Shown piece after piece: positions 1 to 7,688 of a stretch of DNA of 13,401 nucleotides. The DNA lies in the NCBI GenBank assembly GCA_002373875.1, contig DFKQ01000005.1:1-13401 (forward strand), written 5' to 3'. Both the position numbers and the translations under genes were made by a program. The DNA comes from Lachnospiraceae bacterium UBA3641. GTDB taxonomy: Bacteria; Bacillota; Clostridia; Lachnospirales; Lachnospiraceae. Numbering within the stretch: position 1 is the first letter of the stretch; each line of letters begins with the position of its first letter. The notes below the pieces were generated by a model. That model made no database searches, was not told the origin of the DNA, and saw nothing but the letters and a program-made list of their open reading frames with translations.

Positions 1-704
1 GCTTTCTCATAGGAAACCCTGTCCCCGCTTTCCTGCTCTTCCAGCTCAACGATAGTATCTATTGCCGAATCGCCGCCATAGGGCACTGTTCTCTGTAATG
101 CTACTACCCCATCGCGGATAACGCTTACAAGGGATGACCTGTCATCCACCTTGATGGCAAGGAAGGTACCGTTTACAAACACGCCTTTGGTTGCGACAGC
201 AAATGAATTGGATGCGTAATCAAGGGCTGATATCTGCAATCCGGCTATGGATGACATCGTATAATAGCTCTCAAGCAGATCGTTGGGAGCAGCATACAGG
301 GCCACATGATATTTCTTATTCCCCTCGCCGTCTTCCTGCGTCTCAAGTATCTGATGAGTAACCTTACAATTACTTATATCGACAGGAAATACATCATTGG
401 CTGATGCGTGAACCAGTTCATCAAGCTTGTTTTCCTTAACATAGGGAAGCGTCGTATCACGGCTTGCTATCTTGGCTGATGAAATGGTATATACTGCCTG
501 TTTGGTCTTGATACCGTGCTGATCAATGGCCTGCCTTAAGGCATTTCCCAATTCCTCAGGTAGCTTAATGAACCCATCCTCAAGCGCATTCGCCGGCGTT
601 CTGAACTCGAAGTTAGCATAAACCTTGGGCTTTTTGGTCTTATAATCAACCTCGCAAACCCTGGTCAGCGAATAACCAAGCTCAATACTCAGTACCTTAC
701 TCAT
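1..704 (-). CDS. pilM: PilM, type IV pilus actin-like assembly protein (partial, C-terminus beyond window)
   Basis: About 234 codons are visible; the gene runs off the left edge. The N-terminus (MSKVLSIELGYSLTRVCEV) fits the first strand and phosphate loop of the actin-like PilM fold. It is followed by the family-typical stretch of an ALEDGFIKLPEELG segment, a long helix, and a GIKTKQ-strand-IASRDTTLP segment. PilM forms a cytoplasmic ring that binds the N-terminal tail of PilN and links the PilB motor to the inner-membrane complex. Start: ATG at 702-704, preceded by AGAGGA about 9 bases upstream. It is the last visible gene of the pil operon, 103 bases after pilD, with a long inverted repeat in that gap. 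PilN/PilO would be expected beyond the left edge. Assigned by sequence recognition and context; FtsA-like alternatives are unlikely in this operon. Confidence 0.88.
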   Translation of the reverse strand, partial: MSKVLSIELGYSLTRVCEVDYKTKKPKVYANFEFRTPANALEDGFIKLPEELGNALRQAIDQHGIKTKQAVYTISSAKIASRDTTLPYVKENKLDELVHASANDVFPVDISNCKVTHQILETQEDGEGNKKYHVALYAAPNDLLESYYTMSSIAGLQISALDYASNSFAVATKGVFVNGTFLAIKVDDRSSLVSVIRDGVVALQRTVPYGGDSAIDTIVELEEQESGDRVSYEK

Positions 705-751
705 CCTGTCTGTCCTCTCACTTCATCCTATAATATTTATATGCACCACAT

Positions 752-802
752 GGGTACTAAAGTTAGGAATCTACAAGCGGTAAATTCTTAACTTTAATAC
801 CC
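752..802. repeat. 23-bp imperfect inverted repeat between pilD and pilM
   Basis: Bases 752-774 and 780-802 are complementary at 20 of 23 positions around a 5-base loop. In the minus-strand transcript two of the three exceptions are U-G wobbles, so the RNA would form one long hairpin. No T-run follows on either strand, so it is not a normal intrinsic terminator. It lies about 5 bases past the pilD stop and ~50 bases before the pilM start. It may be an mRNA processing or stability element, or a small mobile palindrome. Confidence 0.75.
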
Positions 803-807
803 TGTAT

Positions 808-1572
808 TTAATACATAGACATATATACTTCCAAAATCTTCTCGCCACACAGGGCTGCAATCATGACTCCGATGGATAAATAGGGACCCATCGCAAGTAC
901 ATGATCCTCACCGGACAACTTCATCCTCAATAAATGGACTATTGATCCGATGATACATCCAAGTACAAGGGCCAGAATGTTAAGCTTCCATCCTATGAGC
1001 AGGCCACATGCCGCCATCAGCTTAACATCTCCTCCACCGATCCCACGTCCCTTGGATGCCGTGTAGATGATAAAAAGGAATAAACTAACCGCTGTCAGGC
1101 CGATCACATATTGCAACCAGTTGGAGTAATCCACGAACAGATGGATCAGCCCAACGGCTAGTATAAATATGTTGCACCCTAAAGGTATCTCGTAGGTACG
1201 AAAATCAATCACGCTAAGGACTAACAATGCCGAGAACAAGGCCATATAACATACACTTGTAACGTCATATACAAGTTCAAACCTTATACCGCGGACTAAG
1301 GCTATCACTAACCATGCTATCCCGTTGGCAGCTTCAATGATAGGGTACTGCTTTGAGATAGGTTGTCCGCACTTACGGCACCTGCCCTTCAGTAATATCC
1401 AGCTTACAAGTGGTACGAGATCGTACCACTTGAGCTGGTAATTACAGTCCATGCAGTGGGAACGTTTGGATACTATGGTCTGTCTAATCGGAAGCCTCAA
1501 TATACAAACATTCATAAAGCTTCCAAATATAGTACCAATTATTACCAACAGAATCCTTAACGTCCATTCCAT
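808..1572 (-). CDS. pilD: Prepilin peptidase / N-methyltransferase (A24 family)
   Basis: 254 residues, normal length for the family. This polytopic inner-membrane aspartyl protease cleaves the short leader of prepilins after glycine and methylates the new N-terminal residue. Visible: an N-terminal membrane segment with GTIFGSFMNV; the zinc-binding CxxC pair (C40/C43 and C65/C68) in the cytoplasmic loop; the first catalytic Asp, D123 (VIDFRTYEIP); the second, D182, in the GxGGGD motif (GRGIGGGDVK); and several hydrophobic helices. Both catalytic residues and all four cysteines are present, so it should have both activities. Start: ATG at 1570-1572, 20 bases after the prepilin stop and without a clear ribosome binding site. 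Translation may be coupled to, or simply weaker than, the prepilin. The start fits the family N-terminus. Confidence 0.95.
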   Translation of the reverse strand: MEWTLRILLVIIGTIFGSFMNVCILRLPIRQTIVSKRSHCMDCNYQLKWYDLVPLVSWILLKGRCRKCGQPISKQYPIIEAANGIAWLVIALVRGIRFELVYDVTSVCYMALFSALLVLSVIDFRTYEIPLGCNIFILAVGLIHLFVDYSNWLQYVIGLTAVSLFLFIIYTASKGRGIGGGDVKLMAACGLLIGWKLNILALVLGCIIGSIVHLLRMKLSGEDHVLAMGPYLSIGVMIAALCGEKILEVYMSMY

Positions 1573-1592
1573 AATTGTATCATTAACACAAA

Positions 1593-2036
1593 TTAGAAAA
1601 TATGTGATGTAGGTGTGTCCCCAACTTCAGGAACATAGTTGCTACCCGTAACAATTATTGAATGAGTTGCGGAATCAACAGTAATGGTTAATGAAGGCTG
1701 AGTAGCCTTATAAGTATTTGACTTAACCGAAATATTAGAGCCAACAACATTAAGCAACTCAGAATCCAAAGGAGCACAGCTAAAAGTAGCAGCCTGAGGT
1801 GAAACACTAAATGTGTATGATTCACCACCTGATATAGATGCATTGATTCTGTCATTTGCAGCTGCAACCTTAACAGCATTAGCAACTTCACCTACTGCTG
1901 AGTTATCTGCCTGAAGTCTTGACTTCTCAACATAACGCAGATACTGAGGTGCCAGTACGGCGATCAGGATTGCCATGATGGCAATAACGATGATAAGCTC
2001 GACGAGTGAAAAACCTTTGTTATTCATTTTCTTCAT
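1593..2036 (-). CDS. pilA: Type IV prepilin (PilA-like major pilin candidate)
   Basis: 147 residues with a textbook class III signal: a short basic leader (MKKMNNKG), then FSLVELIIVIAI. Cleavage is expected after G8, leaving F9 as the methylated residue and E13 as the conserved Glu+5. The hydrophobic N-terminal helix continues to about residue 45 (YLRYVEKSRLQADNSA). It is followed by a small Ser/Thr/Val-rich globular domain with only one cysteine (in TFSCAPL), so there is no disulphide-bonded D-region. PilD, encoded just downstream, would process it. ATG at 2034-2036 is chosen because AAGGAGAT lies 8 bases upstream; the internal Met4 has a poorer site. The 157-base leader region with two hairpins separates it from pilC and suggests separate control of pilin level. 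It could be a minor pilin, but its place in the operon suggests the main subunit. Confidence 0.9.
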   Translation of the reverse strand: MKKMNNKGFSLVELIIVIAIMAILIAVLAPQYLRYVEKSRLQADNSAVGEVANAVKVAAANDRINASISGGESYTFSVSPQAATFSCAPLDSELLNVVGSNISVKSNTYKATQPSLTITVDSATHSIIVTGSNYVPEVGDTPTSHIF

Positions 2037-2074
2037 TTTCCTATCTCCTTTTCGTTTATAAAATATTTTTTATC

Positions 2075-2105
2075 TTAAACATTCACCCCTATTATGAATG
2101 TTTAA
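2075..2105. promoter_or_regulatory. Perfect 11-bp hairpin in the pilin mRNA leader
   Basis: TTAAACATTCA at 2075-2085 pairs perfectly with TGAATGTTTAA at 2095-2105 (9-base loop), about 38 bases upstream of the prepilin start. On the minus strand it is followed by A-rich rather than T-rich sequence, so it is not an ordinary terminator. It could stabilise a pilin mRNA 5' end or control a readthrough transcript. No convincing promoter was found between pilC and the prepilin. Confidence 0.5.
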
Positions 2106-2133
2106 TTCAAAGTAAATCATGTTCGTTAAGGTC

Positions 2134-2182
2134 TCAAGGCATGGCACCCTTACATGCAAGCATGACGTGTGCCATACTTTGA
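2134..2182. promoter_or_regulatory. 14-bp hairpin just after the pilC stop
   Basis: Bases 2134-2147 and 2169-2182 pair over 14 positions (one mismatch, one wobble in the minus-strand RNA; core ATGGCAC/GTGCCAT) with a 21-base loop. It begins 11 bases past the pilC stop. No T-run follows, so it is better read as a 3'-end stabiliser or processing site that could separate pilBTC mRNA from pilin mRNA than as a terminator. Confidence 0.5.
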
Positions 2183-2193
2183 TCCCTGTTATC

Positions 2194-3408
2194 TTACAAG
2201 TTATCCAACCCTTCATACATCTTAGCCATGGGTGCCAGAACCGCTCCGATAAGAGTTCCCACGATTCCCGCAAGGACTATGATAATCATGGGCTCCATGG
2301 CTGCAGTAAGCGACTGGGTCGCATTCTCAACCTCTTCATCGTAATAATCCGCCAGCTTCTCAAGAAGACCCTCTATATCACCGGCTTCCTCCCCTATTCT
2401 GGTCATCTGGTAAACCATGGGCGGGAAGAGCCCGCATTGCTTAAGCGGAACCGATAAGGGTGTACCCTGGATTATCTCATCCTTGGCTGCCGTCAGGGCG
2501 TCCCTCATGATCTTATTGCCTATGGTATCTGCGGTAATGCCTACCGCATCCACTAAGGGAAGACCGGCTGCCAGCAGGGTGCTGAGTGTTCTTGCCAGCT
2601 GGGCGCAGGCACTCTTTATAGTAAGGTTACCGATAAGCGGTGCCTTAAGACCTATTTTGGCGATAACCATCTCGCCGTAAGCCGACTTGGCAAAGCTCCT
2701 GAAGGCTATTACCACAACAGCGACAACCGCAATAATTACATACCATTTCTCTCCTATGAAGTCACTAAGTTTAATTACTCCCTGGGTTATGGCCGGAAGC
2801 TCCATGTCCATATCCGTAAACATGTCGGCAAATGTGGGGATTACCATCCTGAGCATGACTATAACAACCGCAATGGCAACTATTATAACTATTACAGGAT
2901 ATATCATGGCCTTCTTAACGAGAGCCTTAAGCCTTGCATCCTTCTCGAAATGGGTTCCCATCCGGTCGAAGGCTATGTCCAGCGAACCGGAAGCTTCACC
3001 TGCCTCTACCATTGAGCACAACAGTGAAGGCATCAGCTTCTGCTTACGCATTGCAACAGTCAGGGATTCACCCTTCTCAACATCAACCTGTATCTCGCGG
3101 ATCGCATCCCTCAGCTTCTTATTCTCGGTCTGGTCACCAAGCATATTGAGGGAATCAATAAGGGATACGCCGGCCTGAGCCATTGAAACGAACTGACGAC
3201 AGAATATTGCGAATGCTCTTGCGTCAGGCCCCTTACTTAATCCGCTTAAGTTAATATCCTTGGTCAGGGCATCCTGCTCCTTGACGGATACCGGGATAAG
3301 CTCCTGGGCCTTGACCATGGCCTGGGCCTTGTCTATATTGTCGGCTTCGATAGAACCCTTGACGGTTGCTCCCTTTTTATTTATGGCTTCGTAAGCAAAA
3401 CTTGCCAA
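2194..3408 (-). CDS. pilC: PilC, inner-membrane platform protein (GspF/T2SSF family)
   Basis: 404 residues, normal length. PilC is the polytopic platform protein on which the PilB and PilT ATPases act to add or remove pilin subunits. Visible: a short N-terminal cytoplasmic region (FAYEAINKKGATVKGSIEA), then two T2SSF repeats, the first around residues 68-190 (FCRQFVSMAQAGVSL ... MVEAGEASGSLD) and the second around 270-390 (LARTLSTLLAAGLPL ... RIGEEAGDIEGLL). Three membrane segments lie near residues 170-190, 222-236 and 376-396. The start codon is TTG at 3406-3408, supported by AGGAGG 9 bases upstream and by the family N-terminus. It lies 65 bases after pilT in the same operon. Confidence 0.95.
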   Translation of the reverse strand: MASFAYEAINKKGATVKGSIEADNIDKAQAMVKAQELIPVSVKEQDALTKDINLSGLSKGPDARAFAIFCRQFVSMAQAGVSLIDSLNMLGDQTENKKLRDAIREIQVDVEKGESLTVAMRKQKLMPSLLCSMVEAGEASGSLDIAFDRMGTHFEKDARLKALVKKAMIYPVIVIIVAIAVVIVMLRMVIPTFADMFTDMDMELPAITQGVIKLSDFIGEKWYVIIAVVAVVVIAFRSFAKSAYGEMVIAKIGLKAPLIGNLTIKSACAQLARTLSTLLAAGLPLVDAVGITADTIGNKIMRDALTAAKDEIIQGTPLSVPLKQCGLFPPMVYQMTRIGEEAGDIEGLLEKLADYYDEEVENATQSLTAAMEPMIIIVLAGIVGTLIGAVLAPMAKMYEGLDNL

Positions 3409-3473
3409 CTTTCTGATCCTCCTGCACAGACTTCAAGTAGTATATCGGATGATTTATATGATTTCTTTAGAGT

Positions 3474-4529
3474 TTATCCGCTGATCTTTCTTGATAGATA
3501 ATTATAATCCTGAGCAAAGCTTAATGCTGTCTCTGCGCTTACCTTGCGCTGGATAAAGAGCTCATACAGTGAATCATCAAGTGTGATCATACCCTGTTTG
3601 CGGTTGGTCTGCATCATGGATGGTATCTGGTAGCTCTTCGCCTCACGGATGAGGTTCCTGATTGCCGCATTCGCTACCATGACCTCGAAGGCCGCCACAC
3701 GGCCGCCGACCTCAGTGGGAAGAAGGGCCTGGGAAACAACACACTCAAGAACCGATGCTAACTGAACCCTTATCTGTCCCTGCTGATGAGGCGGGAATAC
3801 ATCGATGATACGGTCGATGGTTGATGCAGCACCCATTGTATGCAGGGTCGAAAACACAAGGTGTCCTGTCTCGGCTGCGGTTACCGCAGTACCTATTGTA
3901 TCAAGGTCACGCATCTCGCCGACAAGAATGATGTCGGGGTCCTGTCGAAGGGCAGCCCTTAAGGCTGATGCATATCCCTTAGTATCAAGGCCTATCTCAC
4001 GCTGGTTGACTATCGATTTCTTACTCTTGTGAAGATACTCGATAGGATCCTCCAAAGTGATTATATGGCCTGCATATTTCGAATTAATAACATTCAGAAG
4101 GGATGCCAGGGTTGTTGACTTACCCGAACCCGTAGGTCCCGTAACCAGAACCAGTCCCCTCTTCTTGGTGGTTGTAGCTATTACCGCTTCGGGAATACCC
4201 AGTGATTCGGGTGTAGGTATCTGGAAGGGAAGAAGTCGCAGGGAAGCCGCATAGGTACCGCGCTGCTTAAAGACGTTAAGCCTGAAACGTCCTACCCCCT
4301 TAAGGGAATAAGCGAAATCCACTTCACCCAGGGTTTCCACCTTCTCACGCTGGTTATCCGTCAGGATGGGAGTAAATGCCTCCTTGATATCATTGGGCTT
4401 AAGGATATCTTCATTAAGCTGAAGCAGGGTTCCGTCTACCCTAATCATTATCGGACGTCCTACGGAAAAATGAACGTCGGATGCACGTCGCTTCATTGCA
4501 AGTTCCAGGGCACTTTCCAGTTGTATCAC
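3474..4529 (-). CDS. pilT: PilT, pilus retraction ATPase
   Basis: 351 residues. A cytoplasmic hexameric ATPase that drives pilus disassembly and twitching. Motifs: N-terminal ASDVHFSVGRP; Walker A GPTGSGKSTT at 131-140; Asp box LEDPIEYLH near 159-167; Walker B region RQDPDIILVGEMRD at 195-208; His box TGHLVFSTLHT at 221-231; and the PilT-specific AIRNLIRE at 289-296, which separates it from PilB and from secretion ATPases. Start is GTG at 4527-4529 with GGAGG 7 bases upstream. It starts 15 bases after the pilB stop, so the extension and retraction motors are probably made together. The N-terminus lacks the long extension of PilB, as expected. Confidence 0.97.
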   Translation of the reverse strand: MIQLESALELAMKRRASDVHFSVGRPIMIRVDGTLLQLNEDILKPNDIKEAFTPILTDNQREKVETLGEVDFAYSLKGVGRFRLNVFKQRGTYAASLRLLPFQIPTPESLGIPEAVIATTTKKRGLVLVTGPTGSGKSTTLASLLNVINSKYAGHIITLEDPIEYLHKSKKSIVNQREIGLDTKGYASALRAALRQDPDIILVGEMRDLDTIGTAVTAAETGHLVFSTLHTMGAASTIDRIIDVFPPHQQGQIRVQLASVLECVVSQALLPTEVGGRVAAFEVMVANAAIRNLIREAKSYQIPSMMQTNRKQGMITLDDSLYELFIQRKVSAETALSFAQDYNYLSRKISG

Positions 4530-4544
4530 GTTTGTTCCTCCTGC

Positions 4545-6260
4545 CTATGAGTCGAATGATACTCGGACCATTTCACTTATCGATGTTATTCCTTCAAATA
4601 CCAACTTCGTAGCGGACATCCTCAGGGTGTTCATACCTTCGGACAGGGCCACTTCCTTGATTTCCTCTGCTGATGCTTTACGGCTTATAAAGGGCTTAAG
4701 CTTGGGAGTTATCTCCATTATCTCATATACACCGATCCTGCCCTTAAAGCCTGTATGGTCGCATTCCTCGCAGCCACAGGGTTCAAATATCTTGACCGGT
4801 CTCTTCTCTCCCGGGATACCAAGTAATTCCTTCTGCTCATCCGACGCAAGAACTTCCTTCTTGCAGCTGGGACACAGCCTTCTTACAAGTCGTTGGGCTA
4901 TTATACCTACAATGGCATCGGCTAAAAGATAGGGTTCTACTCCCATATCTATAAGTCGTCCGATGGTTCCGGATGTTGAATTCGTATGTAATGTGCTTAC
5001 AACAAGGTGACCGGTTATTGATGCCTGCACCGCTATACCCGCCGTTTCTCCGTCTCGGATCTCACCGATCATGATGATATCCGGGTCCTGACGCAAAATG
5101 GAACGAAGGGCGGCCGCGAATGTAAGCTCAGCCTTAACGTTAACATGTACCTGATTGATACCGTCGATATTGGCTTCCACCGGGTCCTCAACCGTTATGA
5201 TGTTAACATCCTCCCTGTTAAGCTCACTAAGCGCCGTATACAGGGTTGTCGATTTACCGGAACCCGTAGGCCCCGTTACCAGGATTATTCCATGAGGATT
5301 GCCGAGTATATGGTCAAACTGCTTAAGCTCATCCGGCCTGAAACCAAGCTGACTCTTCTCTCTTGTAAGTCCGGTCTTGCTCGTAAGACGCATAACCGTC
5401 TTCTCGCCGTAAACCGTAGGAAGAACCGAGACACGGATATCGTACTCCTGCCCGTCAACCACCTGAGTTATACGTCCGTCCTGAGGCTTACGCTTCTCGG
5501 ATATATCCATGCCGCCGATGATCTTGATACGGGCCGTTATTGCGGGAAGCAGGCTGGGATTGTAGGTCATCCTCTCATACAATGCGCCGTCGATCCTGTA
5601 ACGGATGCGGACCTGATTCTCCATTGGTTCTATATGAATATCGGAGGTACGCTGCCGTACCGCCTGTTCGATCATCTGCTTAACAAGTACTACAATGGGC
5701 GAATTGTTGATGTCATCACTGACATCCTCAAGCTCTTCATCGCCCTTAAGGAGCTTCTCTCTCTCCTTGGCGTATTCATCCGCCGCATTCTTAACATCGG
5801 CTGATGAATAGTACTTATCTATCTGCAGTCGTATCTGTCTGGGTGTTGATACCACGGGCACGATCTGCATGTTGGTGATGATGGCAAAGTCATCGATCGC
5901 ATTCATGTCCATGGGGTCGGACATCGCCACAAAGAGCACGTTGGCGTTCTTCTCGTCCACCCCGAGAGGTATTGCCGTATACTTCTTGACTATATCCGAC
6001 TTGATAAGCTTGATTATCTTCTCGGGTATCTGTAAGCCGTTTAGATTGATGAACTTATAGCCCAGCTGACGGCTCAGTGCCTGACCTATAGCCTCTTCGG
6101 TAGTCAGATTCATCTCCACCAGGACTTCACCCAGCTTCTTGCCGGATCCCCTCTGCTTTTTAAGGGCTGCCTGGAGTTTTTCTTCATTTAAGACATTCTG
6201 CTGAACGAGAATGTCTCCAAGTCTTAATTTTTTTCTTCTGGTACCTGTTTGCTGTTCCAT
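4545..6260 (-). CDS. pilB: PilB, pilus extension ATPase with N-terminal MshEN-like domain
   Basis: 571 residues. This cytoplasmic hexameric ATPase powers pilin addition. The N-terminal domain (about 10-160) contains two 24-residue motifs at 13-36 and 42-65, each with (R/K)LGxx(I/V)LV and ending in Q, separated by 5 residues. This matches the c-di-GMP-binding MshEN pattern, except that the glycine at motif position 10 is Asn in both (N22, N51). The ATPase core shows RTSDIHIEP near 204-212, Walker A GPTGSGKSTT at 330-339, QDPDIIMIGEIRDGETAG near 391-408 and TGHLVVSTLHTN at 416-427. A zinc-type cysteine cluster uses C463/C466 and C497/C500, with C495 nearby. ATG at 6258-6260 has AGGA 8 bases upstream. 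First gene of the operon, about 70 bases downstream of the predicted transcription start. Confidence 0.97.
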   Translation of the reverse strand: MEQQTGTRRKKLRLGDILVQQNVLNEEKLQAALKKQRGSGKKLGEVLVEMNLTTEEAIGQALSRQLGYKFINLNGLQIPEKIIKLIKSDIVKKYTAIPLGVDEKNANVLFVAMSDPMDMNAIDDFAIITNMQIVPVVSTPRQIRLQIDKYYSSADVKNAADEYAKEREKLLKGDEELEDVSDDINNSPIVVLVKQMIEQAVRQRTSDIHIEPMENQVRIRYRIDGALYERMTYNPSLLPAITARIKIIGGMDISEKRKPQDGRITQVVDGQEYDIRVSVLPTVYGEKTVMRLTSKTGLTREKSQLGFRPDELKQFDHILGNPHGIILVTGPTGSGKSTTLYTALSELNREDVNIITVEDPVEANIDGINQVHVNVKAELTFAAALRSILRQDPDIIMIGEIRDGETAGIAVQASITGHLVVSTLHTNSTSGTIGRLIDMGVEPYLLADAIVGIIAQRLVRRLCPSCKKEVLASDEQKELLGIPGEKRPVKIFEPCGCEECDHTGFKGRIGVYEIMEITPKLKPFISRKASAEEIKEVALSEGMNTLRMSATKLVFEGITSISEMVRVSFDS

Positions 6261-6336
6261 TTATGATCCTGACATGATTTTTTCTTTATAATTTATACTC
6301 ACTCAAAATGCTTCGCAGTATAAAATATCAAAATAT

Positions 6337-6366
6337 ATTATCTCATGTCGCCTGTTCTTTTGTCAA
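6337..6366 (-). promoter_or_regulatory. Near-consensus sigma-A promoter of the pil operon
   Basis: On the minus strand a perfect -35 TTGACA (6361-6366) and a -10 GATAAT (6337-6342) are 18 bases apart. The -10 is preceded by TGA, giving an extended -10 (TGnGATAAT). The predicted start near 6330 gives pilB a leader of about 70 bases. It lies between folP and pilB, so the pilus operon is probably uncoupled from the folate genes, although no clear terminator follows folP. Confidence 0.75.
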
Positions 6367-6417
6367 GGAATTGCAAGAACGTGACAGCATTTTTATCACC
6401 TTGTGTCAATTCGTGGA

Positions 6418-7227
6418 TCACCTGCCCAAAATGGCTTTAAGCATCATGAGCGTTCTGTGATTCTCCTTAACATCATGCACCCTGACGAAGGAGTAACCGG
6501 CCTGCGCTGCAAGTATGGTGGTTACCAGTGTTCCTTCCAGGCGCTCATTCACCGGAAGACTGAGGGCATTGCCTACAACCGACTTCCTTGAGCAGCCAAG
6601 AAGCATGGGATAGTTAAGTGTCTTAAGCTCATCAAGCCTGTTCAGTATTTCAAGGTTCTCTTCGTAGGTTTTATTAAACCCGATTCCGGGATCAAGGATT
6701 ATCTTATTCTTATCTATTCCCGATGCATCTGCTATTCTGAGTGACTCCGACAGGCTTAACTTAATATTCTCCAGCAGATCGGGCGTTTCATCCATCCTTG
6801 CATTATGCATCAGGATATATGGCTTGTGCGAAGCGGCTACCACGGAGGCCATCTCGCCCTCATCATACCGCAGGCCCCATACATCATTTATAAGATCGGC
6901 TCCCGCACCGAGTGCCGCACTCGCTGTTCCTGCCCTGTAGGTATCAACCGATACCGGTATATCGAAGCGTTCCTTAATGGCCTTAAGCACCGGAAGCACC
7001 CTGTTTATCTCCTCATCCCCGCTCACAGGATCAGCTCCGGGTCTTGTAGACTCGCCGCCAATATCGATGATATCGGCTCCGTCATTGATCATCTGCTCCG
7101 TATGCCTTAGGGCTTCGTCCACACCCAAATAGCTTCCGCCGTCCGAGAAGGAATCAGGTGTAACATTAAGGATTCCCATTATATAAGTATTGTTTACAAG
7201 GTCGAATTCCCGGTTGCCGATGATCAT
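6418..7227 (-). CDS. folP: Dihydropteroate synthase
   Basis: 269 residues, normal length. It condenses 6-hydroxymethyl-dihydropterin pyrophosphate with p-aminobenzoate in folate synthesis and is the sulfonamide target. TIM-barrel signatures are all present: GILNVTPDSFSDGG (18-31), DIGGESTRPGA (55-65), SVDTYR (93-98), the INDVWG strand (113-118), LDPGIGFNKT (178-187), GCSRKS (211-216) and RVHDV (249-253). No active-site residue looks lost. Start is ATG at 7225-7227; no strong ribosome binding site precedes it, only AGAAGAA-type purines. It lies 92 bases downstream of a broken gene and a palindrome, both of which separate it from folE. folK and folB are not present in the window. Confidence 0.96.
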   Translation of the reverse strand: MIIGNREFDLVNNTYIMGILNVTPDSFSDGGSYLGVDEALRHTEQMINDGADIIDIGGESTRPGADPVSGDEEINRVLPVLKAIKERFDIPVSVDTYRAGTASAALGAGADLINDVWGLRYDEGEMASVVAASHKPYILMHNARMDETPDLLENIKLSLSESLRIADASGIDKNKIILDPGIGFNKTYEENLEILNRLDELKTLNYPMLLGCSRKSVVGNALSLPVNERLEGTLVTTILAAQAGYSFVRVHDVKENHRTLMMLKAILGR

Positions 7228-7262
7228 GGTTCCATTATTCTTCTGTTACTGCTCTACTACAC

Positions 7263-7323
7263 TTAGTCCCCTTCACTGTCACGGCCACAATATAGGGTTT
7301 ATGGCTGTCACATTTGGGACTAA
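7263..7323. repeat. Compound palindrome between folP and the nuclease relic
   Basis: TTAGTCCC (7263-7270) and GGGACTAA (7316-7323) are a perfect 8-base inverted repeat. Inside it, TGTCACGGCCA and TGGCTGTCACA-type arms pair at about 9 of 11 positions around an AT-rich loop, giving a two-tier hairpin of 61 bases. The stop codon of the broken gene lies in the right arm. No T-run follows on either strand. It looks like a REP/MITE-type palindrome or an mRNA structure ahead of folP; only one copy is seen in the window. Confidence 0.5.
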
Positions 7324-7686
7324 ATGTAATATTTTATCGTTCTCATAAATAAAGACTTATGGTTATATAAAAAAGGGTCAGAAATCTTATCATTTTTTAT
7401 AAATATGTTATGAATTCTGCAGCTGTGTTTCTTGAATCCATCTCCTCCGGCATCCTTATCATAATTCACGCTGACTATAAGGATATTCCCTGCGTAGTGT
7501 TCAAGCACCTGAGGATAGTTGCGTGACTTTATCTGGTCAGCCGCAGTCTTTACATTCAAACAACTTACATCCGTCAGGCCTGCCGTAATAAGCGCACAGC
7601 ATATCTGCCGCATATGATTTTCCGAATCTACGCGGACGGGATATGGACATATACTTCTGCTTAGTCTTAACAAAAGAATTGGTCAT
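7320..7686 (-). pseudogene. Remnant of an AAA-ATPase / PD-(D/E)XK nuclease-like protein (internal deletion and frameshift)
   Basis: Two frames carry opposite ends of one family. From the ATG at 7684-7686 to a TGA at 7537-7539, a 49-codon frame holds a Walker A-type region: VKTKQKYMSISRPRRFGKS followed by YAADMLCAYYGR. This is typical of the large clostridial AAA-ATPase-like (DUF1703-type) proteins. In a second frame (open from a TTG at 7673 to the stop at 7320-7322), AADQIKSRNYP and GNILIVSVNYDKD ... KKHSCRI resemble the extreme C-terminal nuclease-like part of the same proteins. Intact members have around 500 residues, so several hundred internal codons and probably the first ~20 are gone, with a frame change near 7540-7555. 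The gene starts 2 bases after the folE stop. Most likely a dead fragment; a short translated remnant cannot be excluded. Confidence 0.65.
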
Positions 7687-7688
7687 AT

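Noticed and set aside
2687..3178. 163-codon plus-strand frame opposite pilC
   Set aside because: It is antisense to conserved PilC membrane segments and low in complexity; no independent support.
5145..5804. 219-codon plus-strand frame opposite pilB
   Set aside because: It is a shadow of the conserved pilB coding region; no ribosome binding site or recognisable protein pattern.
6404..6409. A second perfect TTGACA on the minus strand just after folP
   Set aside because: At 17 bases the -10 position reads TGTCAC, so it is not a promoter; the nearby TTGACA at 6361-6366 has a proper extended -10.
7320..7673. 117-codon TTG-initiated frame as an intact hypothetical gene
   Set aside because: It has no ribosome binding site, its first ~45 codons overlap in another frame a clear Walker A segment, and only the tail resembles a known family; it is better explained as part of a broken gene.
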